NCBI RefSeq assembly: GCF_900177685.1 | Contig: NZ_FXAY01000003.1 | Span: forward strand, 62,001 to 126,000 | Source of the DNA: Agreia pratensis | GTDB lineage: Bacteria > Actinomycetota > Actinomycetes > Actinomycetales > Microbacteriaceae | Length of the DNA: 64,000 nucleotides | Direction: 5' to 3' | Part shown: piece after piece, positions 14,802 to 24,473 of the stretch | How the letters are laid out: every line of letters starts with the position of its first letter | Numbering within the stretch: position 1 is the first letter of the stretch | Notes under the pieces: model-generated | Databases searched by the model: none | What the model was told of the DNA's origin: nothing | The model's input: only the letters and a program-made list of their open reading frames with translations | Translations under genes and position numbers: made by a program

Positions 14802-16064
14802 TCAGGCCGACGGGCGGCCCGGCCTCCGCGGAACGTAGCGGGGCACGTAGCGAAGCATCATGCCCGCTCCCAGCACACCGATGACTCCCATGATCGCCGT
14901 CGAGAGCGACAGGGTGGCCACGGCTACCACGAGCGACACGAGCAGGGGAGCGGCCGCGGTTCCGGCATCGCCGGTGAAGCGGAACGCGCCGAGGAACGGT
15001 GCCGGGTCGTTCTTGGGGGCCAGGTCGGCGCCGAGGGTCATCAAGATGCCGCTGCCGATTCCGTTCGCGAGGCCGGTGACCGCCGTGATTCCGATGAACC
15101 ATCCCACCGCGTTCTGGAGGTCGTGGGTGAACGCCAGAACGAAGAGTCCGATGCCCATGCCGAGCATGGAGGGCACGACGCTCCACAACCTGCCGAAGCG
15201 ATCCATCACCTGCCCGCTGGCATAGAACAGGGCGAAGTCCATGGCGCCGCCCAGCCCGATGATCAGCGCGGTCGTGCTCTCGGGCAGCCCGAGACTCACG
15301 GCCCAGAGCGGCAGGATGACGGAGCGGCTCGCACGCAGCGCCCCGACGATCGCCACTCCGGTTCCGAGCCGAACGAGTACCCCGCGGAAGGTCCAGATCG
15401 TGCGGAAGAGTCCGTGCGATTCCTCGGCGACGAGATGTTCGCCCTCGGTCTCGTGCGTTCCCTGCGCCGTGGCGTCCGCTACGGCCCGCGCCGTGGGGTC
15501 GGGCATCACCATCAGCAGCACGATCACGATCACCGCGCACGCGAGGTGCACCCAGAACACGATCGCCGCGTGAGCCGTGAGCGCGATGAGGCCGGCGGCG
15601 ATGAACGGTCCGACGAACCAGCCCGCCCTGAAGGTTCCGCCGAGAGTCGACAGTGCGCGAGCCCGGTACTGGAGTGGAACGAACGTGGTCATGAACGCGT
15701 GCCGCGCCAGGGCGAAGGTCGCGGTCGACAGGCCGAGCAGAAAAATACCGACCCCGAGCATCCACGGCCCGGATGCGACGATGCACGTCGTGACGCCGAT
15801 GATCGAGACGAGCGACGCGCCGACCATCGCCTGTCGTTCACCGATGCGGCTGACGATCCAGCCGCTCGGTATGTCGCCGATGAGCTCTCCGACCATGATC
15901 ATGGCCGCGATGAAGCCGGCGAAGGCGAGACCGGCTCCGAGATCCTGCGCGATGGCCGGAATGATCGGAATGATCGACCCCTCGCCGATAGCGAAGAGAA
16001 GCGATGGGAGGAGGGCGGGGAGGGCGATGGAGCGGAATCGGAACCCGGTCTCTGTGTCGCTCAT
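14802..16064 (-). CDS. MFS transporter (12 membrane segments)
   Basis: 420 residues. N-terminal membrane helices include PSLLFAIGEGSIIPIIPAIA; motif A-like GDIPSGWIVSRIGERQAM follows segment 2, and a second-half repeat GGAMDFALFYASGQVMDRFG, where G-x-x-x-D-R-F-G is the matching loop of the second bundle. A central loop is charged (THETEGEHLVAEES). It converges with the DHA2 transporter (20-base gap) and is divergent from prfB. Substrate unknown. Confidence 0.85.
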   Translation of the reverse strand: MSDTETGFRFRSIALPALLPSLLFAIGEGSIIPIIPAIAQDLGAGLAFAGFIAAMIMVGELIGDIPSGWIVSRIGERQAMVGASLVSIIGVTTCIVASGPWMLGVGIFLLGLSTATFALARHAFMTTFVPLQYRARALSTLGGTFRAGWFVGPFIAAGLIALTAHAAIVFWVHLACAVIVIVLLMVMPDPTARAVADATAQGTHETEGEHLVAEESHGLFRTIWTFRGVLVRLGTGVAIVGALRASRSVILPLWAVSLGLPESTTALIIGLGGAMDFALFYASGQVMDRFGRLWSVVPSMLGMGIGLFVLAFTHDLQNAVGWFIGITAVTGLANGIGSGILMTLGADLAPKNDPAPFLGAFRFTGDAGTAAAPLLVSLVVAVATLSLSTAIMGVIGVLGAGMMLRYVPRYVPRRPGRPSA

Positions 16065-16122
16065 GTCACATCCACCCTACGCCGGAGGATCGCCCACGCC
16101 CGCCCGGTAGGCTGGGTGCACC

Positions 16123-17229
16123 ATGCAGGAACTTGATTTCAGCGAGCAAATCGCCGCCCTCCGCTCCACCTTCCGCGACATCCTCTCGGTCATCGACGTC
16201 GATGATCTGAAGGCCCGCATCGATGACCTCAGCGCGCAGGCCGGCGTGCCCGACCTCTGGGACGACACCGAGAAAGCCCAGAAGGTCACCAGCGCGCTGT
16301 CGCACGCGCAGTCCGACCTGGCCAAGGTCACCAGCATCACCTCGCGCCTCGAAGACCTCGAGATCATGGTCGAGCTCATCAACTCCGAGGGCGACGAGGA
16401 ATCGGCTCAGGAGGCGCAGGCCGAGCTGGAGAGCCTCACGAAACTCCTTGGTGAACTCGAGGTGCAGACGCTTCTGAACGGCGAGTACGACCCGCGAGCC
16501 GCCGTCATCACCATCCGCGCCGGAGCGGGCGGCGTCGATGCCGCCGACTTCGCAGAGATGCTTCTGCGCATGTACCTGCGCTACTCCGAGCAGCACGGCT
16601 ACTCGGTCACCGTGCTCGACACGAGCTACGCCGAAGAGGCCGGCATCAAGAGCGCAACGTTCGAGGTCGACGCGCCCTACGCCTTCGGCACCCTGTCGGT
16701 CGAGGCGGGAACGCACCGGCTCGTGCGCATGAGCCCCTTCAACTCGGCGGGCAAGCGCCAGACCAGCTTCGCGGCCGTCGAGGTCATTCCGCTGATCGCC
16801 CAGACCGAATCGGTCGATGTTCCAGAAAGCGACATCCGGGTGGATGTCTTCCGCTCGTCGGGCCCGGGCGGCCAGTCGGTGAACACCACAGACTCGGCCG
16901 TGCGCATCACACACCTCCCGACGGGAATCGTCGTGAGCTGCCAGAACGAGAAGAGCCAGATTCAGAACCGCGCCGCCGCGCTCCGCGTGCTGCAGTCGAG
17001 GCTGCTGCTTCTGCAGCGCGACGAGGAGAACGCGAAGAAGAAGGAGCTTGCCGGTGTCATCACGGCGAGCTGGGGCGACCAGATGCGCAGCTACGTGCTC
17101 GCTCCTTATCAAATGGTCAAAGACCTGCGCACCGACTACGAATCGAACAACCCGTCGAACGTCTTCGACGGAGAACTCGATGGCTTCATCTCGGCGGGTA
17201 TCCGCTGGCGCAAGCAGAAGGTCTCATAG
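16123..17229 (+). CDS. prfB: Peptide chain release factor 2
   Basis: 368 residues, full length for RF2. The class-defining stop-codon recognition tripeptide SPF is present ([18 protein letters not shown], about residue 205), and the peptidyl-hydrolysis motif GGQ is in [20 protein letters not shown] (about residue 250). RF2 reads UGA and UAA. The frame is open from the start, so the programmed +1 frameshift common in other bacteria is absent. A TAGGCT -10-like element lies 9 bases before the ATG and no Shine-Dalgarno is seen, suggesting an almost leaderless mRNA. It heads the conserved prfB-ftsE-ftsX-smpB group. Confidence 0.97.
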   Translation: MQELDFSEQIAALRSTFRDILSVIDVDDLKARIDDLSAQAGVPDLWDDTEKAQKVTSALSHAQSDLAKVTSITSRLEDLEIMVELINSEGDEESAQEAQAELESLTKLLGELEVQTLLNGEYDPRAAVITIRAGAGGVDAADFAEMLLRMYLRYSEQHGYSVTVLDTSYAEEAGIKSATFEVDAPYAFGTLSVEAGTHRLVRMSPFNSAGKRQTSFAAVEVIPLIAQTESVDVPESDIRVDVFRSSGPGGQSVNTTDSAVRITHLPTGIVVSCQNEKSQIQNRAAALRVLQSRLLLLQRDEENAKKKELAGVITASWGDQMRSYVLAPYQMVKDLRTDYESNNPSNVFDGELDGFISAGIRWRKQKVS

Positions 17230-17326
17230 TCGATACCGGGCTCGCGTTCAGACTCGCGCGCCAATCCGCGCTCCCTGGCGAGTCGTGCGCCGCGTAGCCC
17301 GTCGGGCTGCTTAAGCTCAACCTGCC

Positions 17327-18391
17327 ATGATTCGATTTGATCACGTATCCCAGATTTACCGGGGGACCAAGAAGCCGGCGTTGAACCGCGTCGACCTCGA
17401 GATCCTCCGCGGTGAATTCGTCTTTCTTGTGGGAGCCTCCGGCTCCGGCAAGTCGAGCTTCCTGCGCCTCGTGCTCAAGGAAGACAAGCCCACGAGCGGC
17501 AGCATCCACGTGCTCGGCCAAGACCTGGGAACGATCTCATCGCGCAAGGTGCCTTACTTCAGGCGCAACCTCGGTGTCGTGTTCCAGGACTTTCGTCTGC
17601 TGCCGAACAAGAACGTCTTCGACAACGTGGCCTTCACACTGCAGGTCATAGGCAAGTCCCGCGGATTCATCCAAGAGGCCGTGCCTGACGTGCTCGCCAT
17701 GGTCGGGCTCAATGAGAAGGCCAACCGCCTTCCGCACGAACTTTCGGGTGGTGAGCAGCAGCGCGTGGCCATCGCCCGCGCGGTAGTCAACAAGCCCGCC
17801 ATCCTGCTCGCCGATGAGCCGACAGGCAACCTCGACCCCCTAACCTCGGGTGGCATCATGCAGGTTCTGCAGCGCATCAACGCTGGTGGCACCACCGTGA
17901 TCATGGCCACCCACGACAACGCCATCGTCGACCAGATGCAGCGCCGCGTGATCGAGCTCGTGCAGGGCGAGGTCGTTCGCGACGAACTCGAGGGCGGCTA
18001 TGGCATGACGGCCGAGATCGCGCTGCGCGACAGTGGAATGACCGCAGAGATCGGCATTCCCGGAATGGTGCGCGGCAGCCGCGGCATGGGCAGTTCGACG
18101 CCCACGTTCTCTGCGCCGGTCGTCACAGCCGAGCCCTCGTCCACCTCGGAGGCTCCGGTTGCTCCGGCTCAGGCGCCGGCAGCCCAGGCCCCCGACCAGG
18201 GCGAGCCGGCCGTAGCGGCGCCCGCCGCGCCCGTGCCCGCCGCATCCGCGCCCCCGGCGCCGTTGTCGGCCACGCCACGTGCCGTCGACCCTGTCACTGA
18301 TCAACTCGGCCTGGCCGAGAAGCTGGGGCTTCGCGCTCCCGGCGAACGAATCGATCCAGCCAAGGACCAGAACGTAGGACCCACCTCGTGA
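17327..18391 (+). CDS. ftsE: Cell division ATP-binding protein FtsE with long C-terminal tail
   Basis: 354 residues. ABC ATPase core in the first 220: Walker A GASGSGKSS (36-44), Q-loop VVFQDFRLLPNKNVFDNVAF (the FtsE-type F-R-L-L-P), signature LSGGEQQRVAIARA and Walker B AILLADEPTGNLD. With FtsX it links the divisome to peptidoglycan hydrolases such as RipC/NlpC-type enzymes. Residues from about 225 to 354 are an Ala/Pro-rich, mostly disordered extension (typical FtsE is about 225-230 residues) ending in a conserved-looking segment TDQLGLAEKLGLRAPGERID. Overlaps ftsX by GTGA. Confidence 0.95.
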   Translation: MIRFDHVSQIYRGTKKPALNRVDLEILRGEFVFLVGASGSGKSSFLRLVLKEDKPTSGSIHVLGQDLGTISSRKVPYFRRNLGVVFQDFRLLPNKNVFDNVAFTLQVIGKSRGFIQEAVPDVLAMVGLNEKANRLPHELSGGEQQRVAIARAVVNKPAILLADEPTGNLDPLTSGGIMQVLQRINAGGTTVIMATHDNAIVDQMQRRVIELVQGEVVRDELEGGYGMTAEIALRDSGMTAEIGIPGMVRGSRGMGSSTPTFSAPVVTAEPSSTSEAPVAPAQAPAAQAPDQGEPAVAAPAAPVPAASAPPAPLSATPRAVDPVTDQLGLAEKLGLRAPGERIDPAKDQNVGPTS

Positions 18392-19302
18392 GACTCGGAC
18401 TCATCTTCGGAGAGGTCGGCACCGGCCTCAGACGCAACGTCTCGATGGTCATCTCCGTCGTGCTCGTCACCTTCATCTCGCTCACCTTCGTGGGAACAGC
18501 GATCCTTCTGCAGATGCAGATCGGGCAGATGAAGAACTATTGGTATGACAAGGCGCAGGTCGCGGTCTACCTCTGCACCGCCACGGACACGGGGGAGACC
18601 TGCGGCAACGGCGATGCGACGCAGGATCAGATCGACGCCGTCAAGGCGCAGCTCGACGGTTCGACACTCTCGCCGTTCATCGACAAGTACTACTTCGAGG
18701 ATCACGACCAGGCGTTCGAGAACTTTCAGAAGCAGTTCAAGGGCAACCCGGTCACCGACTACGTGACGCCGGATCTGCTTCCGCAGACCTTCTGGGTCAA
18801 CTTGAAAGACCCCACGCAGTCTGCCGTGCTCGTCGAGAGTCTGTCGGGCTTCGCCGGCGTGCAGAGCGTGACCGATCAACGAAGTTATCTCGAGCAGATC
18901 TTCACGGTGCTCAATGCCGCCAGCTACACAGCGATCGCCGTCGCTGCCATCATGTTGATCGCAGCCGTGCTGCTGATCGCCACCACTATTCGACTCTCGG
19001 CATTCTCTCGTCGCCGAGAACTCGGGATCATGCGATTGGTCGGTGCGTCGAACAGGTTCATTCAGACCCCGTTCATCATCGAGGGTGTGATCGCGTCACT
19101 CATCGGATCGGCCCTCGCAGGGTTAGCCATCTGGGCGATCGTCAAGTTCTTCGTGCAGGGATGGCTGCTGAACCAGCTGCCGTTCACGTCGTTCGTCAAC
19201 ACGGGAGATGCTCTTCTGGTGGCTCCCATCCTGATCGTGGTCGGCGCTGTACTTGCCGCACTGTCGGCGAAGTTCGCCATCACCCGGTACCTCAAGGTCT
19301 GA
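18388..19302 (+). CDS. ftsX: Cell division membrane protein FtsX
   Basis: 304 residues from the GTG overlapping the ftsE stop. One membrane segment near the N-terminus ([20 protein letters not shown], after the FtsX start [10 protein letters not shown]), a large extracytoplasmic loop of about 120 residues, then three membrane segments (about 185-300) including [20 protein letters not shown], the FtsX cytoplasmic loop. Two cysteines in the extracytoplasmic loop ([15 protein letters not shown]) may form a disulfide. It regulates cell-wall hydrolases during division with FtsE. Confidence 0.96.
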   Translation: MRLGLIFGEVGTGLRRNVSMVISVVLVTFISLTFVGTAILLQMQIGQMKNYWYDKAQVAVYLCTATDTGETCGNGDATQDQIDAVKAQLDGSTLSPFIDKYYFEDHDQAFENFQKQFKGNPVTDYVTPDLLPQTFWVNLKDPTQSAVLVESLSGFAGVQSVTDQRSYLEQIFTVLNAASYTAIAVAAIMLIAAVLLIATTIRLSAFSRRRELGIMRLVGASNRFIQTPFIIEGVIASLIGSALAGLAIWAIVKFFVQGWLLNQLPFTSFVNTGDALLVAPILIVVGAVLAALSAKFAITRYLKV

Positions 19303-19402
19303 TCGCTCCATAACGGGTGCGGGCGTGCGTGCCGGCGGCTGGGCGTATACTGGACGGCTGCCGCACGCGAGGTGCGGCACACGACATCATCAGGAGTTCA
19401 AC

Positions 19403-19879
19403 GTGCCCAAGGAGAGCGGTCAGAAGGTCGTCGCGACCAACCGCAAGGCTCGGCACGACTACACCATCGAGTCGACGTACGAGGCCGGAATGGTCTTGAA
19501 CGGCACAGAGGTCAAGTCGTTGCGCATGGGTCGCGCCTCGCTCGTCGACGGCTATGCGTTCATCGAGAACGGCGAAGCGTGGCTCGACGCGGTGCACATT
19601 CCCGAGTACTCGCAGGGTACGTGGAACAACCACACCCCACGTCGCAAGCGCAAGCTGCTGTTGCACAAAGAGCAGATCCTCAAATTGCACAACAAGACGA
19701 AAGAGGGCGGCTACACCCTCATTCCGCTGCAGCTCTATTTCAGCGACGGACGCGCCAAGGTGGAGTTGGCTGTGGCAAAGGGAAAGCGCGAATACGACAA
19801 GCGCCAGACGCTGCGCGAGCGGCAAGACAAGCGCGAGTCCGACAGGGCGATGTCGGCCCGACGCAACCTCGGCGACTGA
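19403..19879 (+). CDS. smpB: SsrA-binding protein SmpB
   Basis: 158 residues from the GTG at 19403, which has AGGAG 6 bases upstream. The core matches SmpB throughout: [20 protein letters not shown], then [20 protein letters not shown], and the C-terminal basic tail [20 protein letters not shown]. SmpB binds tmRNA and carries it to stalled ribosomes. Its RNA partner ssrA lies two genes downstream at 21618-22015 on the same strand. Confidence 0.97.
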   Translation: MPKESGQKVVATNRKARHDYTIESTYEAGMVLNGTEVKSLRMGRASLVDGYAFIENGEAWLDAVHIPEYSQGTWNNHTPRRKRKLLLHKEQILKLHNKTKEGGYTLIPLQLYFSDGRAKVELAVAKGKREYDKRQTLRERQDKRESDRAMSARRNLGD

Positions 19880-19900
19880 TCGCCTCGTCACCTGGACTCA

Positions 19901-20809
19901 TTAAAGAGTCAGCGATGTTCCGGTCAGATCCTCTGACAACCGCCACAGCCTGGCGGCGACGGCCGGGTCGCGTGACCACGCCTTCGCAGACGTGATACGC
20001 GGTCGACCCCGCAGCTGCTGCCAGCCGGCAGGCCCGATGTATTCGCCGCCACGCAGGTATCCGTCTGTGGCGGCCAGAACGATCGGCCAGGCACCGGCAT
20101 CCTTGCCCTGGGCGAAAGTGCGGAGCAGAGCCTGCACGACGGCGTGAGGCCGAGTGCTCGGACCGACACCATGACGAGCCGGTGTGAGTTCGTCGAGAGC
20201 GAATCCGGGATGCGCGACGATGCTGCGTGTGTCGTGGCCGGCTTCTCGAAGTCGTCGGTCGAGCTCGAAGGCGAACGTCATCACGGCCAGCTTCGAGCGC
20301 GAGTAGCTGGGAAAGCTGCGGAATCGTTCGGGAGAGCCGTCGTCGTCTAGATCGAGGGCGAAGAAACGATGGCTGATGCTGCCCAGATGAACGATACGAG
20401 AACCCGCTGTGGCGAGAAGAGCGGGCATCACCTGGGAGATCAAGGCGAAATGGCCCAGATGGTTGGTGCCGAACATGCTCTCGAACCCGTCGACTGTCTT
20501 CGAGTCTGCGGTGCCCTCCGTGATGCCGGCATTCGCGACCAGAACGTCTATCGATGGCAGCTCGGCCAGTTCGTCGGCTGCGCGCGCCACGCTCGCGAGG
20601 TCGGCGAGATCGAGATGGACGAATGACGGCCGCTCGATGTTCTCGACCTCACGGAGCAGCGAGCCGATCGCCAGGTTCGCTTTGGCCTCGTTGCGACTGG
20701 CGATCACTAATCGAGCGCCCCGCCGAGCGAGCTGTTCGGCGGTGAAATAGCCGAGTCCGGCGTTGCCGCCGGTGACGACGACGGTTCGCCCGACGAGATC
20801 GCGGGTCAT
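19901..20809 (-). CDS. Short-chain dehydrogenase/reductase
   Basis: 302 residues. Cofactor motif TGGNAGLGYFTAEQLARRG (residues about 14-32, T-G-x3-G-x-G), NAG motif (VLVANAGITEG) and catalytic Y-x3-K in YSRSKLAVMTF with an upstream Ser (LGSISHRF). The length and active-site surround resemble retinol dehydrogenase-like or WW-domain-oxidoreductase-like SDRs that prefer NADP(H). Its start overlaps the stop of the SIMPL gene by 4 bases, so the two are co-transcribed. Substrate unknown. Confidence 0.88.
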   Translation of the reverse strand: MTRDLVGRTVVVTGGNAGLGYFTAEQLARRGARLVIASRNEAKANLAIGSLLREVENIERPSFVHLDLADLASVARAADELAELPSIDVLVANAGITEGTADSKTVDGFESMFGTNHLGHFALISQVMPALLATAGSRIVHLGSISHRFFALDLDDDGSPERFRSFPSYSRSKLAVMTFAFELDRRLREAGHDTRSIVAHPGFALDELTPARHGVGPSTRPHAVVQALLRTFAQGKDAGAWPIVLAATDGYLRGGEYIGPAGWQQLRGRPRITSAKAWSRDPAVAARLWRLSEDLTGTSLTL

Positions 20810-21483
20810 GCTGTGGCCGCGAATCGCGCTTCGATGGATGCGCTGATGACGACGTCGGCTGGCGTCAGGTCGAGCGGCCCGCCCGCGCTGCTCTTTGCCA
20901 TGTCGTGTGAAGCGAATCTGGCGACGCTCACGGTCGAGCCCGATGCAGTGTCGTCGCCGAGCATCCCGGGGTCGGCGACGGCGATCGGCCGAAGGGTAGA
21001 GAGGCCGAGCGCCTCAGCGTAGCTCTGGGCTTTCGAGCGGGCCGTGACGATCGCCGTCTTCTGCGCGTCGGCCTGCAAAGCGGATTGTGTGGCTGAGGTA
21101 AGAGCCCAGTCGACGCTCGTCACCGTCACACCCTCACTGAACGCGACGGAGTCGATCCATCTCGCCAGCGCCTGGAAGTCACGGAAACGGGCACGCACCG
21201 TCGTTGTGGCGTGATAGACCGGCGGAAGTTGGGCGCCATCCTGACTCCACGGACGTTGACCCCACACGCTCACCTGGTCGGCGCTCCAGCGGGTGACCGC
21301 GTCGGCGATCGGATCGTGCAGAGCGCGGAGGCTCTCGGACATCTCTGCGTGAAGCTGGCGAGTCTTTTCGAATACGGGCTGACGCTCCGGGCCCTCGAAG
21401 CCGAGAGTGAGCTGCACCGTCGCACGCTCGGGAGAGTGGTGGGTGTCGGCCGATGCCGCTACGGAGATGATCGTCTCGCTCAT
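20806..21483 (-). CDS. SIMPL (DUF541) domain protein
   Basis: 225 residues beginning with the SIMPL family opening SVAASADTHHSPERATVQLT (usually 'V-x-G-x-G-x-x-x-x-P-D-x-A'). The central regions match, for example VYHATTTVRARFRDFQALAR and ALQADAQKTAIVTARSKAQS (the family's A-x-x-x-A-x-x-K-A-x-x-x-A helix). No signal peptide or membrane segment is seen, so it appears cytoplasmic, unlike exported SIMPL proteins of other bacteria. Role unknown; overlaps the downstream SDR gene. Confidence 0.85.
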   Translation of the reverse strand: MSETIISVAASADTHHSPERATVQLTLGFEGPERQPVFEKTRQLHAEMSESLRALHDPIADAVTRWSADQVSVWGQRPWSQDGAQLPPVYHATTTVRARFRDFQALARWIDSVAFSEGVTVTSVDWALTSATQSALQADAQKTAIVTARSKAQSYAEALGLSTLRPIAVADPGMLGDDTASGSTVSVARFASHDMAKSSAGGPLDLTPADVVISASIEARFAATA

Positions 21484-21617
21484 GGCTTCACCCTATCTGC
21501 GACCGATGATGGACTGTTCTGGTCATCGCAGCAGATCTGTCGTAAGATAAAAAGCTGCATCCGTAGAGGTGCTGGTATGAAAGACACAACTCAACAGTGC
21601 GTGATAGTGACCAGCTT

Positions 21618-22015
21618 GGGGATGATCGGTTTCGACATTGCCTGCGAAACTGCGAGAAGCGGGTCGAGGATTCAGGGTTATCTCGTTAACGATCTCTGAA
21701 AAACAATAAGTGCCAAATCAAACCGCACTGTCTCTGCTCAGGCAGACTTCGCCCTCGCGGCGTAGTTCTCTTCTAAGCACTAAATAGAGACCGTCAGTCC
21801 GGGAATGCTCTCTACCCGGGTTCTGGCGACATTCAGAGAGATTGCTTCCGCGTTACGCCTGAGGGCGCGGAGGGACTTGCACTCGGGCTGGGCCCGTCGA
21901 GCTAGATGCCTGTAGCAAAGCTCGGGGCCGAGTAAAACGAACTCAACAGGATACGCCCGTAGAAGGCGCAGAATCACAGCAGTGGACCGGGGTTCAATTC
22001 CCCGCATCTCCACCA
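21618..22015 (+). ncRNA. ssrA: Transfer-messenger RNA (tmRNA)
   Basis: 398 bases. The tRNA-like ends pair (GGGGATG at 21618-21624 with CATCTCC at 22005-22011, one G-U) and the T arm CGGGG-TTCAATT-CCCCG precedes CATCTCC and an encoded ACCA. The conserved TCGGTTTCGACA follows the 5' acceptor strand. The tag reading frame is 21712-21765: AKSNRTVSAQADFALAA then TAG, ending in the hydrophobic actinobacterial degradation signal. It adds this tag to stalled peptides with SmpB. The gene is separated from smpB by two genes on the opposite strand. Confidence 0.97.
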
Positions 22016-22091
22016 CTTGAGGTCACATCACGCACTGTTGGTTTCTTGCTCAGCTGAGCCTTCGCCAGGTGGCCAGCCCGAGCTCCGTGGC

Positions 22092-22823
22092 TCAGCGCGC
22101 GCGGAGTCCGACCGACGTCGGGATGGCCTGCCGCTGTCCTCCCGAGTGCACGATCTCATCACCCTCGACGCGAACCTGGGTTGCATGGGCGCGGAGGGCC
22201 GCCGCTACGGTGGGCTCCCTGTACTCGAGGTCGAACCACTCGATGTCGTCGCCCGGTTTGGCCACGATCTCGGCCAACGCCGTGTTCGTCATGCGACAAG
22301 CGGCGACGGTCGCGTCGTGCATGCGAACATGATCCGGATGTCCGTATCCGCCCGCATTGTCATAGCCCACTACGAGAGACGGCCGGGCAACGTCGATCAA
22401 TGCCGCGAGGTCGTTCGTCACCTCGTCGAGAGACGCGCTGACGAGTGCATCCGGCGTGACATCGGGCGAGGGGCCGGCGAGTTCAGGGGTGATCCATGAC
22501 ATGCCGGAGTCGCGATACCTTCGATCGGTTTGACCGTTCATGCGTGCGGGAGCGGTGCCGAGCCAGTATCTGTCGCTGATACCGAGAATCGTCGACGCAG
22601 CGCTCAACTCGTTCTCGCGGATCTCCGACAGGGTCTCGGGGTCGGGCTCTGCCGTCAGCGAACCGGCGACGATCTCTCCGCGCTCGCCTCGCGTCGCGGT
22701 CACGAGCTGTACACGGATGCCTCGGGCGACCATCTCGGAGATCAGTGCGCCCGTGGCGAGAGTCTCGTCATCGGGGTGTGCGTGCACGAATAGCACGCTA
22801 CGCACGCCGTCGAGGATGTTCAC
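22092..22823 (-). CDS. PIG-L deacetylase, MshB-like
   Basis: 243 residues from the GTG at 22823, which overlaps the stop of the mshA-like gene (GTGA). Zinc-binding motif HAHPDDE (residues about 12-18) with the second site GGYGHPDHVRMH, the YRDSGM segment and a C-terminal ALRAHATQVRV, all as in N-acetyl-glucosaminyl-inositol deacetylase MshB. MshB removes the acetyl group from GlcNAc-Ins in mycothiol biosynthesis, the step after MshA. Co-transcription with the mshA-like gene supports that role. Related Mca amidases share the motifs, so MshB is likely but not certain. Confidence 0.8.
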   Translation of the reverse strand: MNILDGVRSVLFVHAHPDDETLATGALISEMVARGIRVQLVTATRGERGEIVAGSLTAEPDPETLSEIRENELSAASTILGISDRYWLGTAPARMNGQTDRRYRDSGMSWITPELAGPSPDVTPDALVSASLDEVTNDLAALIDVARPSLVVGYDNAGGYGHPDHVRMHDATVAACRMTNTALAEIVAKPGDDIEWFDLEYREPTVAAALRAHATQVRVEGDEIVHSGGQRQAIPTSVGLRAR

Positions 22824-24016
22824 GCGATCGCGAGAGGCGAGACGAGGCCGCCGTACACGCGAAGGAGTGCCTCCGCCGAGTGTGACCAACTGAGTGTCTC
22901 TGCGCGTTCACGGGCCTTCATCGACAGGGCCTTCGCCTCGTCGCCATCCGAGATGAGCCGCGTGATCGCCTGCGCCCAGACCTGTGGATCGCGGGAGTCG
23001 AGGACGATGCCGGTGACGCCGTCGATCACAGCCTCTCGGAGGCCACCCGATGCTGCTGCGACCACGGGAACCCTGCTTGCGGCAGCCTCGAGTGCGACGA
23101 GCCCGTAAGTCTCGGAATGGGAAGGGATCAAGACGACGCGTGCCTGGCGCAGCAGCTCCGCAAGAGCCTCGCGGGATTGCGGTCCGATGAAATGCACGAC
23201 GTCACCGATGCCTCTGAGTTCGGCGAGCCGTGAGAGCTCGTCGACGTAGCCATCGAAATCGGCGGATGCGTCGCCCGACACTACGAGTTCGGGACGGATC
23301 TCGGGAGACACGGCCGCGATGGCCTCGATCGCGAGATCGAGACCCTTGAGAGGCTGCAACCGTGCTGCGACCACCGCATACGGCACACGCGGGTTCGATG
23401 CGGGTTCGGATGCGGCTGGCGCGAAGAGATCGCTGTCGACGCCGGGGGAGACGACCGTGATGCGCTTCGGAGAGCCGCCCAGCCGTGTTTCGATCGTGTG
23501 TGCTTCGGCTTCGCTGATCGCGATGACCGCGTCGGATTCACGCGCGAGCCAGGACTCTCCGGCCATTCGCCCCGGTGATTCCGACCGCTCCCCGTCAGAG
23601 AGAGGGGTGGAGTCGTCGGCCGCGATGCTGTGGAAGCTCTGGACGTGGGGGACTCGTCGGGCGCGTGCGACGGGCAGTGCAGCCATTCCCGAGAACCAAT
23701 GGTGCGAATGGATGACATCGTACGGACCGAGAGTCGAGAGGCGATGGCTGAACTCGTCGATGAAGTTCTCGTGATCGCCCTTCGCTGCAGGCTCTGCCGG
23801 ACCGGCATCGACGAAGCGCAGACGAAGTCTCTCGCCGAGAGCGAGCACGGGCGGGGCTGTCGTCGTAGACCGCCTCGTGATGATCTCGACGTCGTGTCCC
23901 ATTGCCGCCAGGGCCTGAGCCTGGTGCAGCACGACCACGTTCATGCCCCCGGCGTCGCCGGAACCGGGCTCGTCGGCCGGCGAGGTGTGCAGGCAGACGA
24001 GAGCTATGCGCAGCAC
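22820..24016 (-). CDS. Glycosyltransferase family 4, MshA-like
   Basis: 398 residues from a GTG directly after the preceding stop (TAAGTG). N-terminal HTSPADEPGSGDAGGMNVVV matches the MshA opening, where the G-D-A-G-G-M-N-V loop binds inositol phosphate. The GT-B C-terminal half has ALLIPSHSETYGLVALEAAA-like sequence (PSHSETYGLVALEAAASRVP) with the E-x7-E pattern. MshA joins GlcNAc from UDP-GlcNAc to inositol-3-phosphate, the first step of mycothiol synthesis. Context with a MshB-like deacetylase supports this; some family members instead make other glycans. Confidence 0.82.
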   Translation of the reverse strand: MLRIALVCLHTSPADEPGSGDAGGMNVVVLHQAQALAAMGHDVEIITRRSTTTAPPVLALGERLRLRFVDAGPAEPAAKGDHENFIDEFSHRLSTLGPYDVIHSHHWFSGMAALPVARARRVPHVQSFHSIAADDSTPLSDGERSESPGRMAGESWLARESDAVIAISEAEAHTIETRLGGSPKRITVVSPGVDSDLFAPAASEPASNPRVPYAVVAARLQPLKGLDLAIEAIAAVSPEIRPELVVSGDASADFDGYVDELSRLAELRGIGDVVHFIGPQSREALAELLRQARVVLIPSHSETYGLVALEAAASRVPVVAAASGGLREAVIDGVTGIVLDSRDPQVWAQAITRLISDGDEAKALSMKARERAETLSWSHSAEALLRVYGGLVSPLAIA

Positions 24017-24403
24017 TTAGACGAACACTCGATAACCGTTGACGAACTTGTTGACGGGCGCGAGGATCGCCACCAGCGGCACGAACATGCGCAGGAGGTA
24101 GACGATGACCGTGAGGTGCAGGAGGTCGGCGAACGCGAACAGTCCGAGGGCTACAGCGCCCCAGCCGAGCGCGATCGTCAGAGAGCGCGTCGTCGCGAGG
24201 AACGGAGAGGCCGTGCCCAGCGCCGCGAACACGATTCCCGCGTCGGCGATGAACCCCCGGAGTCCGGCATCGTCGAACTGACCGACCAGTACCCACAGCA
24301 CGATGGCAATGGCCCAGAAGAGAACGAACAGGCCGCCGCCGACGGCCTTGGTCAGATACCTGACTGGAGCGGTGGTCGTGGCCGGGGCGGAAGCAGTCGT
24401 CAT
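24017..24403 (-). CDS. Small membrane protein (128 aa)
   Basis: 128 residues with about four hydrophobic segments (FVLFWAIAIVLWVLVGQF, then DAGIVFAALGTASPFLA, LTIALGWGAVALGLFAFADL, and a C-terminal VIVYLLRMFVPLVAILAPVN). It is first in the operon before the mshA-like gene, whose GTG follows its stop directly. No family recognised. Function unknown; the N-terminal 15 residues are Thr/Ala-rich and cytoplasmic. Confidence 0.7.
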   Translation of the reverse strand: MTTASAPATTTAPVRYLTKAVGGGLFVLFWAIAIVLWVLVGQFDDAGLRGFIADAGIVFAALGTASPFLATTRSLTIALGWGAVALGLFAFADLLHLTVIVYLLRMFVPLVAILAPVNKFVNGYRVFV

Positions 24404-24473
24404 AACTAGAAATTCTAGCCCGAGGCCCCTGCGTCTCGTGGACGATGTCGGTGGCAGGTGTCAGGCTCGATGC

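Noticed and set aside
16123-16210. Programmed +1 frameshift in prfB
   Set aside because: The frame is open from the start through the SPF and GGQ motifs; no internal stop at the usual site.
19895-19910. Small hairpin after smpB
   Set aside because: Only a 5-bp stem that overlaps the SDR stop codon and lacks a T-run; not strong enough to call a terminator.
21780-22016. Minus-strand frame starting MVEMRGIEPRS
   Set aside because: It is the antisense of the tmRNA gene; this kind of false protein is a familiar artefact of structured RNA genes.
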